Of a DNA stretch of 24,941 nucleotides, positions 1 to 9,411 are shown one piece after another; the first letter of the stretch is position 1; each line of letters opens with the position of its first letter. Origin of the DNA: Didymodactylos carnosus (taxonomy: Eukaryota > Rotifera > Eurotatoria > Philodinida > Philodinidae); NCBI GenBank assembly GCA_905250885.1, contig CAJNOQ010002322.1, positions 1-24,941 of the forward strand, in the 5' to 3' direction. The notes below the pieces were generated by a model. That model was not told the DNA's origin. It searched no databases and saw only the letters and a program-made list of their open reading frames with translations. A program made the position numbers and the translations under genes.

Positions 1-1
1 A

Positions 2-67
2 TTAATTGATGAAGACAAAAAAGTGGATTCGGATCAGGACACGGACAGCTTTGAAGATGATGATTAG
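2..67 (+). CDS. C-terminal end of an unidentified protein (partial, acidic tail)
   Basis: Reading from position 2 gives 21 codons and a TAG stop at 65-67. The residues are strongly acidic and polar: Asp/Glu alternate with Lys, Ser and Thr, ending in Phe-Glu-Asp-Asp-Asp. The composition resembles a disordered acidic C-terminal tail. A canonical AATAAA lies 31 nt after the stop, which supports a real gene end. The rest of the protein is outside the window, so no function can be given. A chance open stretch of this length is possible. Confidence 0.4.
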   Translation, partial: LIDEDKKVDSDQDTDSFEDDD

Positions 68-97
68 TTGAAAGTAAATATACACTTTAAACTTTGA

Positions 98-103
98 AAT
101 AAA
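98..103 (+). terminator. Polyadenylation signal AATAAA
   Basis: A canonical AATAAA hexamer lies 31 nt downstream of the TAG that ends the partial acidic reading frame, followed by a T-rich stretch. In this AT-rich DNA the hexamer can occur by chance. Its position just behind a plausible stop is the only support. Confidence 0.35.
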
Positions 104-339
104 TATTTTTCTCCCTTATAGTAGGTGTACGCCTGAAGAGAACGTAATAGTTGAACAGCGCTTCGCATTTCGGCTACAAAATGATTCCCAAACTATTTGA
201 AAACATTGCCACGTGAATCTACGTAGTCGAAAACGTATAATTTGAGTCGTTTCAGATTTTTCCAAGCTTAAGATTAGATCTTGGGGTAGGTCCGGGAAAA
301 ACCCGAGCCCTGCCCGAACGGTTAGAGATACCGATTTGG

Positions 340-401
340 TTCCTTCGCGGACTTGTAGCTCAAGGTCTGGTGGTTCGAGCCTGCGCCGGGGAATTTTTTT
401 T
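340..401 (+). other. tRNA-like fragment with Pol III box-like sequences
   Basis: Positions 372-381 read GGTTCGAGCC, a perfect match to the T-loop/B-box core of tRNA genes. An A-box-like TAGCTCAAGG lies just upstream at 356-365, and a run of eight T follows at 394-401, as for a Pol III terminator. The A and B boxes are far too close for a functional tRNA, because the anticodon arm is missing. This looks like an internally deleted tRNA pseudogene or the head of a tRNA-derived SINE. Confidence 0.3.
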
Positions 402-448
402 GATTTTTTTCCCATGTTTTGGCAAAATACTCTTTGAAAGATCGATGA

Positions 449-474
449 GGTTCACCACCTGCAGGCGGTGCACC
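449..474. repeat. Near-perfect 26-bp palindrome
   Basis: The sequence is centred on CCTGCAGG, with arms GGTTCACCA and CGGTGCACC. Only two pairs mismatch, so it could form a hairpin or cruciform. It lies between the two tRNA-like B-box sequences and could be part of the same decayed element. No function is assigned. Confidence 0.5.
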
Positions 475-594
475 TTGAGGGGGTCATTGTTTACCTAACG
501 TCGAAATTCGTCCTCTACACGATGCTGAAAACCGCAAGTCGCTAGCGCTTTTCGTTAAAAAGTTATTCAAAAAGCAACCGAGTGCCAACCATTT

Positions 595-642
595 TGAAAC
601 GGAGAGTAGGTTCGAACCCATCTTAGGAAACACATATTTTTT
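595..642 (+). other. Second B-box-like sequence with T-run
   Basis: Positions 609-619 read GGTTCGAACCC, a canonical B-box/T-arm core, and a TTTTTT run follows at 637-642. No matching A box or cloverleaf is evident upstream, so this is not called as a tRNA gene. With the similar signal at 372-381 it suggests a decayed tRNA-derived SINE or a pair of tRNA remnants. Confidence 0.25.
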
Positions 643-984
643 CTGTTTTTTCATTGTTTATTACGTATAATGACATGTGCGTCAGACAGCAATGGTCTTA
701 GCACCAGCTGGCGTCGGAGTCTTGCCGACGAGTCAGCTTTAAACATTACCCACATACCAGCTGTTCAGTAGGCTTCTCGGTTTAAAGCTCTGAGGAACAA
801 CAGAGAAGACTCTTGACAACTCCGTTGTATTCTAAAATAAAAAGATGATCTGAATATAAGTGTATTTTTCGCTGAAATCGTGTTTCTTATATACAAACTT
901 TATTGCAAAAGAAAACGGTGAATAACAAGAACCATTTAATCACTTAAAATCAACAATTAATCGCAATTAATTGATGGTTTTTAT

Positions 985-1089
985 GATTAATCGCGATGGT
1001 TGACAAAGTCATCGATTAATCGCGATTAAATGATCATTTTTTCCCGAATCGCGATTAAGCGTCGATTTTTTCAACCATCGCGATTAATC
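985..1089. repeat. Inverted repeat built from ATTAATCGCGATTAA palindromes
   Basis: A perfect 19-bp inverted repeat pairs 985-1003 (GATTAATCGCGATGGTTGA) with 1071-1089, with 67 bp between. The spacer holds two further copies of the self-complementary core AATCGCGATTAA, and a variant lies just upstream at about 955-975. The region could fold into several alternative hairpins. It contains no reading frame. Confidence 0.7.
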
Positions 1090-1465
1090 GACCAAAATGA
1101 AGCGATTTTCAGCACATGGGGACTAACGTGTGCTTGATAAAATATTCATTCGATTATAGTGAGTAAAAGATATTTAACGTTTCAATTCCAAACAGTATCA
1201 AGACATTTTTCTCACACGAAGGGAAGTCGATATTGTCTAACTTCACCATCATAACTCCGTTCTATAAATGTTTGTGTCACTGTTAGCTTAGAATTAGAAC
1301 GTTAGAAACTAGCCAGTGTTAGAAAGGAAAAATACATAGTTGATTGCAATTGATTGCAATTAATATATTTCCATGTCGTATGAGTACGTCAACATTAGTG
1401 ATACTGTTCGAGTTGCCCTAGACATCGATATAAGGATCTCACAAGAAACATACAAAATACTTATT

Positions 1466-2305
1466 GACTTTTTGTAAGTTTCTGATAAGATTCTTATAAG
1501 AAACTTATAAGATATTCATAAGAAAGTAACAAGCCGTCTTGTCACTTTCTTATGAATATCTTATAAGAATCTTATCAGTTTCTTACCAATTTCATATGAA
1601 CTTCTTATAAAATTCTTATCTGATTCTGACAAGAAAACCGTCGTGATTGTACAGATTCAGTCCACACTCATGTGTTTCCTTATTCGATTTGCTGCTATCA
1701 CACCTGAATAAAATTTTCTTCATATTGTTTTTCTATAATATGTAGGTCGTAGGTGAGCAGTCTAAAGACTCGCCCTTATTGGTCCACTGCCTGCAGACTG
1801 GATGTACTTCTCCAACTTTATCGTGACTATTGAAAAGAATGAAGTTCGAAAAAAAAACATTGTGTGGCAGGAGAATACGGGGCGTGACATCTCGCTCGTT
1901 CGCATAAATTCCGCCTTTTCAGACTGATTTCTAGGAAAATGCACCTATTCAATAAGTACAAGAGATTGAAATGGTTTTAAAGCATGGTAAGTTAAGAACA
2001 GCTGAAGAGAGCAACAAATTGAATAAGGAAACACATGAGTGTGGGCTGGATCTATACAATCACGACAGTTTTCTTGTCAGAATCAGATAAGAATTTTATA
2101 AGAAGTTCATATGAAATTGGTAAGAAACTGATAAGATTCTTATAAGATATTCATAAGAAAGTGACAAGACGGCTTGTTACTTTCTTATGAATATCTTATA
2201 AGTTTCTTATAAGAATCTTATCAGAACCAGTGAATTTCTTATCACTTCCATGCAACATCTTAAATAAGAATCTTATCAGATACTTATAAAAATTGTCAAA
2301 AAGTC
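1466..2305. repeat. Large nested foldback element (inverted repeats of about 218 bp)
   Basis: Positions about 1479-1696 and 2010-2227 are reverse complements with only scattered mismatches. They flank about 313 bp of unrelated DNA. Each arm is itself a near-palindrome: in the left arm 1482-1578 folds on itself around CAAGCCGTCTTG, using repeated ATAAGATTCTTAT and TTCATAAGAAAG units. The extreme ends also match (GACTTTTTG at 1466-1474 and its complement at 2297-2305), and the right side carries about 70 extra bp. No transposase frame and no clear target-site duplication were seen. It fits a foldback or MITE-like non-autonomous element. A second region at 17460-17784 uses the same core motif. 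Confidence 0.8.
1702..2005. other. Gene-free spacer inside the foldback
   Basis: The unique DNA between the two arms contains a short open stretch on the minus strand, a poly-A tract at about 1850-1858 and no recognisable domain. I see no transposase-like motif. Confidence 0.4.
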
Positions 2306-2638
2306 TTTCTCTAGGTGAATAATCACATATCAACTTATCCTGTTTCCTCATGACTAAAAGGATCTCTTTCACATAGATTCAGAAGCCTCCAAACAAGAAG
2401 ATTAAAAGCGAAAATTTGAACGCTGATCTTGAAACTAAAGTAGTCATTTAATGCCTCTAAACTGCAAAACCATGTTCCACTTTCACCAATGAATAGAACG
2501 TAAACATAATCACCAAGAGTTAGTTTTGAAAAGCTAAATAAGTGTTTCTTCAATTACAAAATATTCTGCTGCTTGTCCAGTGTCTTTTCTAGATCAACGG
2601 ACGTTTCTAGGACACATCAGTTCCAAACAGTCTAATCA

Positions 2639-3005
2639 ATGGCAAGTTCAGCAGTAAAAGCAGCTGATCAACCACGAGCTCAATAGTACTGGAAATCGAA
2701 TTCTGATCCATGATCAACAAACGGAAAAGAAGAATGGATACAATATTCTGATATCGAATCAGCGATTATTGAAGAAGCACTTAATGGAAAAAATAAAACA
2801 AAACTAGCTGAACTAGATAATTATTCGATTAACTTAAACGATTCCATTCAAATCGGTAAATCGGATCCAGATAAATAAAGGCCAATAAAGTTTAAGCGAA
2901 GAAAGATTCTTTCTTGCACAGGCATTGATTAAAGCGTTCAATGATGACTGGGGCAAAGACGCTTATATTTTTCTTTCCCAGTGGAAGAAAGGCAAGAAAC
3001 TCTGA
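2639..3005 (+). pseudogene. Decayed WWE-domain protein gene
   Basis: From ATG at 2639 one frame encodes a WWE-domain-like sequence: Tyr-Trp-Lys-Ser-Asn-Ser-Asp-Pro, then Glu-Glu-Trp-Ile-Gln-Tyr-Ser-Asp-Ile-Glu, Ile-Ile-Glu-Glu-Ala, a Tyr-Ser-Ile-Asn-Leu strand, Ile-Gln-Ile-Gly, and finally Arg-Pro-Ile-Lys plus a basic end. WWE domains bind ADP-ribose units and occur in ADP-ribosylation and ubiquitin proteins; bdelloids carry many copies. The frame is broken by TAG (2684-2686), TGA (2711-2713) and TAA (2876-2878). From 2898 to 3005 an adjacent frame continues for 35 codons with Phe-Asn-Asp-Asp-Trp-Gly, so a frameshift is also likely. No partner domain such as an ADP-ribosyltransferase is recognisable downstream. 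Confidence 0.6.
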
Positions 3006-3480
3006 AGATCTGGCAGCCATGCGCACCCCTGCTATTTCGCATGAGTCATTACGTCGTTTGCATTCTTCACTAGCTGTGTCAACGTTAATTTGGTTGTTGG
3101 TGAGCACGTCGTCGTCAGTTGAGCATTGAAAAAACCATGAACGAAAATGAAATTGAAAGTCCTATTTCCAAAGAAAATGAATAGGTACGTGGAAATGAAA
3201 GGGGCACTATGAAAAAAGTAACATATGGATTGACTTGGATCTATCGATTTAATCTACATAGACTCAAGTTTGAATTGGTTTCCTCATCGAAAACGAGAGA
3301 GTTTGGTTTTTTGAATAGAAACAATTCAAATGTTGTTCATTGGCCAATACAGAAGAGTAGAGATTGATTCAAAGAATTGTGCTCTTTGAATTTTTTTCGT
3401 TTACTCGAATACCTGTGACTCTATAAATACTGGATTTCGAACTTCTAGTCAAACAAAAGCGAATTCTATGACGACAAATC
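3006..3480. other. Gene-free stretch after the WWE relic
   Basis: Open frames of 60-70 codons exist on both strands around 2892-3129, but they overlap antisense and match no family I know. They may be residual sequence of the decayed WWE gene. A TATA-like CTATAAATAC occurs at about 3421-3430, upstream of the possible F-box-like relic. Confidence 0.3.
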
Positions 3481-3496
3481 AAAGATAGTTAAACCA

Positions 3497-4558
3497 CTGG
3501 AAGACATGTCGATCGAATTGATCCGTCGTCGAGTATCAATTTATCTAAGAAAATTATTGACGATATTCCAAGACGAGATCTGTCCTCATTTCTCTTTCCA
3601 TTTCATTAAAATCGAACTTTTATCGAACTCTTATCGAGATCGAAGATTGAAGATCGAAGCAAACTCGAATATCTCTCTCTACTGCCATTTTCTTCGCTCG
3701 TTATTGATCTACTCTGTAGTCAACGTTGTTTGACATTAAAAATCCACCGAACAGTCAAGAAAATATGTTCATCTACAGTGATCCTGTTCTTCCGTTTTTT
3801 TTCTCTTGGAAGTCGTTTGAACGACAAGGAGGAGAACGTTGAACGAGGCCACACTAAAGATCGACGTGTCAAATAATGTCAACGAATGAAAAAGAAATTA
3901 TGATCAAAAACGAATATCTAGACGTTTTTTGAAAAATCTCTGAGTTCGATTTTGTTAACTCTATTCGTTATTCAGTTGTTACTACCTACGTAGATTACTG
4001 AAAGAATGTGCGTTGAACAATGATTCAATTTCTAAAACTATTTTCGATTGTTTGACATTTGAATAGACGAGCGAACATTAGAAATTCCACATTATTTTTC
4101 TAAAGCGTCCAATACTCAAATATTTTCTGATGATTACTTGACTGCGATTCGATTTGAACGAGTGATATTGATCTTACTTCGGTGTATCTACATCGAAGTT
4201 CCATCTCCATTGTATCGATAGTTGAACTCTTCAATAGTTCGTCGAATATCTTGGATTCTCTATGTCAATCTGATTATGTTTCTCATCTATTCGTTCGATT
4301 TGACGATATTTATCAACAACAATGATATGATCGTTGATGGCATCATTGAATATTCCAAATAGAAATTTTGATCATCGACACGACGTCGACAATTGTGAAT
4401 ATGGAAACTTTTCTCTCGTTCAAAATCTCATATCAATCTTTCTCATCTGTGAACATTTTACTAAAAAAACGAAAGAGATGAATGATGAAAAGTCCATTGA
4501 TGAAATTCGTTCAGATGTCAGTGATCAACTGTTTCAAATTGAGGATGTCACCGAATAA
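3497..4558 (+). pseudogene. Possible decayed F-box/LRR-like gene
   Basis: From about 3497 the frame reads Leu-Glu-Asp-Met-Ser-Ile-Glu-Leu-Ile-Arg. This resembles the start of the F-box motif in the large bdelloid F-box-like families (Leu-Glu-Asp-Leu-Pro-x-Glu-Leu-Leu), and it is open to 3733. Further short open pieces follow in changing frames, including Val-Glu-Leu-Phe-Asn-Ser-Ser at about 4220 and an acidic, Ser/Asp-rich piece ending at a TAA near 4558, with many stops between. The regional TCGA/ATCGA-rich codon texture looks like old coding sequence. Family assignment rests on a short motif and is weak. Confidence 0.25.
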
Positions 4559-4559
4559 A

Positions 4560-7060
4560 AAGAGAGAGAGACACAGCTGAAATCGGATATGCGAATCAGA
4601 GTTGCGATTTGTTTCCAGTCCTTGATGTGTTTATCGAAAAATGTTATTCCAAATTCTAAAATCGACTTGTTGACATATATTCACCGTTATTCCTTCGATG
4701 GAACTATCGAGAGAGAATAGAGATCATGACGAAGATGTTCTTCGTGCTGCAATCAAACACTTTGTGTCGAACTTCAATGACTCGTTGATGAAACAAATCT
4801 TGACCAGAATCTCGCTCAGATTTTCATGATCTTTGCAGATTGATGAGATTAGCCTATACTGGTTGGCAAGGAGCCAGTCATTTATCGTCGAGCAACTGTT
4901 CTTCAGGCCTCTATTGCTACTTCGATGGGATAGTTGGACCACTCGATTATATTAACCAGTCAGTTTCATTTACTGCCAGCCAACTTTACACCGTTTTGTT
5001 CTATTTATCTACAGGCACCGGGTCGTCAGGCATCTTTGCTAATATCATTATCAGCTCGTGATACGGAAATGTTGAAACAAAGAACACAAACTATAATATG
5101 TGTAGAAAACCAAGAGAAAAGACAGCAGTGTGCGAAATGTTGATCTCGGGCACTTTATTTTTTGAAGTAATAAAAAATGGTGCAATTTCATCAGAAAAGC
5201 ATAAATGGGCTTTATAAAGTAGTTTCTAGCCATAAAAATAGTTTCCTATCGGTATTTTCAAGAAATATCACGCTTCCGTCTCTTGTGCTCTATCGGGTTC
5301 TAAATTGAGTCGAGGATCAGCCACACAGATAAGTCAACCTCCAGAACAAGTTTAATGCATGGATATTAACTCTTGCTTCTCAGAAATTGATATTAAAATA
5401 ATACATTCTTGAGGATGAGGGTAAGCACGAGCAGCCATGATCGCGATTGCGACTGTACTAGAGGATCTGATCAGACGGCTTAAGTGGTCTTTGAAATAAC
5501 GTATTTAAACATGTTCAAGTGGCATAATAATGACGTTTTAATGATACCATCACGTAAAAATGCTTTTTCAATGTTTTCTCGACGTGTTTGCATGCGTTGA
5601 GGTGATCTAAATACTTTTAGACACGTCCAATTTCTGAATAATCGTCAACTTTTGCCTGTTTCGGAAAACAACCCATTGATAAGCGAAGACTTTCCGTTGA
5701 TGTTTTACTCGTTTTTTCGTAAACTTGCTTTACTGCATAGAAATAAGATACATTATTACCCATTCAAACTAGACGCCTCTGTGTAGTTGATGTGTTCGAT
5801 TCATTGTTCATTTTGACTTTCGACAAAGAGAAAGAGAATGAGATATATTAAGACATTTTTCTACCAGCAAGATAAAAATTGGTTTGTTGGTGTGAGTATT
5901 TGATTATGAGAGATTACTCACTGTGCTACAATGTTTTTTGACTTCCGTCATCTGTTCGCCATTGATTGAAGTGATGCTAACTCTTTTTCCTCAAATGCTT
6001 GCTCATTCATTTTGATATTTGAAGGTGCAGATGATCAGAATACGGAATTAATGTGTTGCTACTCTGCAGTTCATCTGCAAAAAAAGTATAGTTCACAGAA
6101 ACAATTTTTCGAAGAATTGTACTTGAGAACGTTTAACATGGCAACCGTCGATTGTTTGTCAATGTTCTCTCGTCTCATGGTGTCCATTCCTTTCGCTTGT
6201 TGCAGACAGCGAGCGTACATCACTTAAAAGAAATCAGACAAGTTTTAGACAGATGATATGCGGCAAAAAGATGTGCACATATCGCAGGCCGAAATCAGAC
6301 GATCGATATGGCACATTGGGCTTGGTAGTATCCTTCGAAAGACAGGCGGGCTTTTTCGATAAAGCACTGAAAACAACAGATGATGCACATTTTGAAGCTC
6401 AATAATCAAGATTATTTTCATCTAATCATACATTTTCAAACACGTTAACATTATCACATCTTCAGTCTACTTGATCGTCCACATATCATCAACCGTTGAA
6501 CATCATGAGTAATTCTAATAAAAATTCATTTTGTAAGGTTCAATTTAAACAATATCCTTGTCTATTAATTTTGATTTATTAATCAAATCATTCAACAGAG
6601 AATATAATAACTTTTAACCATGAATCTTAACATTTTAAATAAGATAATAACATTTTAATAACCGTAAATCACGTCAACTTTAATTACCTTTCTTCAATAA
6701 TAAAACCATGTTACAGATAAGAGCAGTTTGATTGTAGCTGCAGAAGAAACGATCGAGTCAGAAGTTGCATAATAAAATATCCTTTTTCTTTTTTCAAAAT
6801 GAAAACCCCTTTTTATTTGTCCTCGATAAGAACGTCCATCAATAGACAAGTATTGTTCTTGATGGAAAAAAAGGATGGTTGTAGTCTCTGATTCTAGCAT
6901 GTTCCATTATAATCGCTCTTAGAAAATATTCTACTATTTTTGCAGTGTTTGAATGTCTTTCGTACTTTTCGTGTAAGCAAAACACTACGTAGTTCGCTCG
7001 CCCTTATTCTATTGACATCTTATCCAATAAAATTAACTTCATCGACTTGTGACCTTCCGG
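4560..7060. other. Long stretch without a supportable gene
   Basis: Only short open frames (60-75 codons) occur, on both strands, with no recognised motif. The longest plus-strand piece at 4840-5143 is in two overlapping frames and looks accidental or highly decayed. Another at 6012-6227 is open for 71 codons and Cys-rich near its end, but unmatched. The rest is AT-rich intergenic DNA, including AT-rich ATAATAACATTTTAA-type sequence at about 6600-6660. Confidence 0.4.
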
Positions 7061-7067
7061 TGTGATT

Positions 7068-7078
7068 CTACCTTTCAG
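7068..7078 (+). promoter_or_regulatory. Splice-acceptor-like site upstream of the M28 gene start
   Basis: The sequence CTACCTTTCAG ends 13 nt before the ATG at 7092. It is a good pyrimidine-AG 3' splice site. It could end a 5'UTR intron or be a spliced-leader addition site. It also argues that the in-frame GTG at 7062, upstream of the AG, is not the true start. Confidence 0.4.
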
Positions 7079-7091
7079 ATTTTTTATTAAG

Positions 7092-8994
7092 ATGAACGAA
7101 ACACCCGTTAGGAGACCGATTACAGCAAAAACGTTTTATATTTCTTTCGGGTTGCTCGTTCTGTTTTCAATTACAACAATTGCTCTTGCCGCGGCCACAT
7201 TGGGCGTGGTTCTCAACCGTCTAAATTCGACGAGCACAACAAATTCTCTCGACAATAGTAGACCACTCTCATTTGCTGAGCAAATAAAAATCGATGATCT
7301 AATGAAACATTTAGAGCAACTTCAAGTGATTGCTGATCAAAGTAACGGAACACGAGCAATAGGAACTCGCGGATTCAATGGTACACTCGATTATATTACT
7401 AATGAACTTGAACAGAACACAGATTTAGTTATTCGGCATGAGTATTTTACAGTTCCAAATTGTGTCGTTCAAGGGACACCACAATTACAATCGCAAATCA
7501 ATGACCTTGTCAACAATCATGTTTACTTGACAGATTTCACTCACATTTTATTTTCGTCAGGAGCTAATTTTGATTCATTTATTCGATTGGTCTCGATTCC
7601 AAATCTTGGTTGTCTAGATTCCGATTGGATGAGTGTGTTGGCGGCAGACTCTGTCGCTTTGGTCAAACGCGGCAATTGCACATTTCCAGACAAGACTCTA
7701 CTAGCTGAAAAGTACCGTGTGAAAGGACTGCTCATTTACAACGACGGAACAGCACCAGATCGTTTCCAAGTGTTTCAGAATGTGAGAAGTCATGTGAATG
7801 CAACAATTCCGGCCTATTTTCTATCGTATAACCTGGGAATGAGGTTTGTTAATGCAGCGTCCAATGTAAGTGCGAATGCCAGTATTATAATGAAAGTTGA
7901 TGTAAGCGACGCAGAAGGAATCGGAAATATTTGTGCTGATACGCCAACAGGGGATAAAACAAAAACAATTGTTGTCGGATCTCACAGTGATGGGGTGTTA
8001 GATGGGAGCGGAATCAATGACAATGGTAAGAAAAGCGCCGGTATACCGATGGATTATAGTCACTTCACGATCATAGACTATGAGTGTTAGGTGTTTACTA
8101 AAAAGGTAGCTGTTAGTCACATATCGCTTTTCTTTCCAAACCGATTTCTTTATTAAAATTTATGAACTGGATGAATAGAGAAGCTCGTTCTTATCCGAAA
8201 TAGTCTCTATGGGATACTTTATTTATCTTTTTCATTGTTGCTTAGGTAGTGGCACAGTCGGCAACTTGGTTTTGGCTCTTAATTTAGCTCGTCTACTTCA
8301 GACATCTTCGTCGAACTACGCCCAATACCAATATCGTGTTCGATTTTGTTGGTGGGGCGCAGAAGAACTCGGTCTTCTCGGTTCTATTTATCATGTTGAC
8401 CAGGCCTCCTCGCCTAGCGCGACCATTGAAAGCGGGCGTTTACAAGATTATCTATTATATTTGAATTATGATATGCTAGCCTCTCCCAATAGTAATTTTG
8501 GTATTCTTGACAGTTTAGCAGTTCCACCGGCAACACCCGAACAGGCTCTACCCGGCACTGACCGAATCACGAATCTATTTCAGCAATGGTTTAATGAACA
8601 GAAACTTCCGTGGAGCAAATCGGGGGTCGGAGGTGGCAGTGATTTTGTACCATTTTTGACGAATGGTATAGCTGTTGGCGGGGCAAACACAGGGGCTGGT
8701 GGGATCAAATCAGCAAGTGAACGAGATGAATATGCAGCGGTGCTGGGAACGGGAAATGGTGGAATAGCCAATGCTGCCTATGATTCATGTTACCATCAAC
8801 AATGTGATCGGATAAAAAATGTGAATCCGTTTGCATATGAGAAAGTTGTTAAAGCGGCTGCTTATGCTACTGAGTACATGGGACGATTGAACGATTTGGA
8901 AAAGTGGCTTTACCCGCAAGGTCGAGCGAAGAATGTTGAACTGATCAATAAAAATCAGCTCTATGATATTCATAATGATCCTGATCTTTTTTGA
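7092..8994 (+). CDS. M28 family zinc aminopeptidase with PA domain, membrane-anchored (2 exons)
   Basis: The CDS is join(7092..8025, 8246..8994), 560 aa. M28 enzymes remove N-terminal residues using two zinc ions. Residues 15-41 form one hydrophobic segment, so it is a type II membrane or secreted protein. Residues about 145-275 form a PA (protease-associated) domain with Val-Lys-Arg-Gly-Asn-Cys-Thr-Phe and Gly-Leu-Leu-Ile-Tyr-Asn-Asp. The catalytic domain keeps all expected positions: His298 in Gly-Ser-His-Ser-Asp, bridging Asp310 in Ile-Asn-Asp-Asn-Gly-Ser-Gly, the Glu351-Glu352 pair, Asp387 in Leu-Asn-Tyr-Asp-Met, and His495 between Cys493 and Cys498. Many Asn-x-Ser/Thr sites suit an extracellular or lumenal domain. 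ATG 7092 is chosen because it precedes the anchor and follows an acceptor-like site. It appears intact; the substrate is unknown. Confidence 0.93.
8026..8245 (+). other. Intron of the M28 peptidase gene
   Basis: This 220-bp intron begins GTAAGA and ends TTGCTTAG. It splits the Gly codon of the metal-site motif Asn-Asp-Asn-Gly-Ser-Gly. Removing it restores one frame exactly where the M28 family is conserved, so the boundaries are well supported. In-frame stops occur inside it (for example at 8088-8090). Confidence 0.9.
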
Positions 8995-9410
8995 ATTTGA
9001 CTAAAGTAGTCATTACATCCTTTGATATGACTGCTTCAAAGGACTGGATGGGATATTTGAAAACTTTTATCGAATTTTAACTGACATGAATTCCCTGTAA
9101 AAATTTTGCTTCACTAGCTAGAAATAACTAACTTGAAATAAGATATGAGCGAGATGTTCCGATTTCTTTAACATTGAGCCGTATGAACAGCAAATTGGTA
9201 TGGCCGAATCAAAATATTGCTTTTCGAACGACACTCCGTAATGCTAACAATTGACAACAATTCGTCTGAGATCATGTCAGTTGTTCATTGCTCACCAATT
9301 ATTTTTGCTGGCTTGAACAACTCGACCTTCGTCCAGTGGCTCAAAAAATTATTGAAACACTCATATCTACCATCCATTTCAAAAAAGAAGATAACTACTG
9401 AACAAAGGCA
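8995..9410. other. 3' flank and intergenic DNA
   Basis: No canonical AATAAA is close behind the TGA at 8992-8994; an AATAAG variant occurs near 9137. A plus-strand open stretch at 9217-9501 overlaps the minus-strand frame and has no recognised motif. Confidence 0.3.
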
Positions 9411-9411
9411 G

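Noticed and set aside
116..415. 99-codon minus-strand open frame
   Set aside because: It crosses the tRNA-like fragment and a CCCGAGCCC-type repeat, shows no domain, and fits repeat-derived DNA better than a gene.
706..738. Hammerhead ribozyme (known from Penelope-like elements)
   Set aside because: The hairpin lacks the CUGANGA and GAAA core in either orientation.
7062..7091. Upstream GTG start for the M28 peptidase
   Set aside because: The ten codons lie across a splice-acceptor-like CTTTCAG and use a non-ATG start; ATG 7092 is better placed before the membrane anchor.
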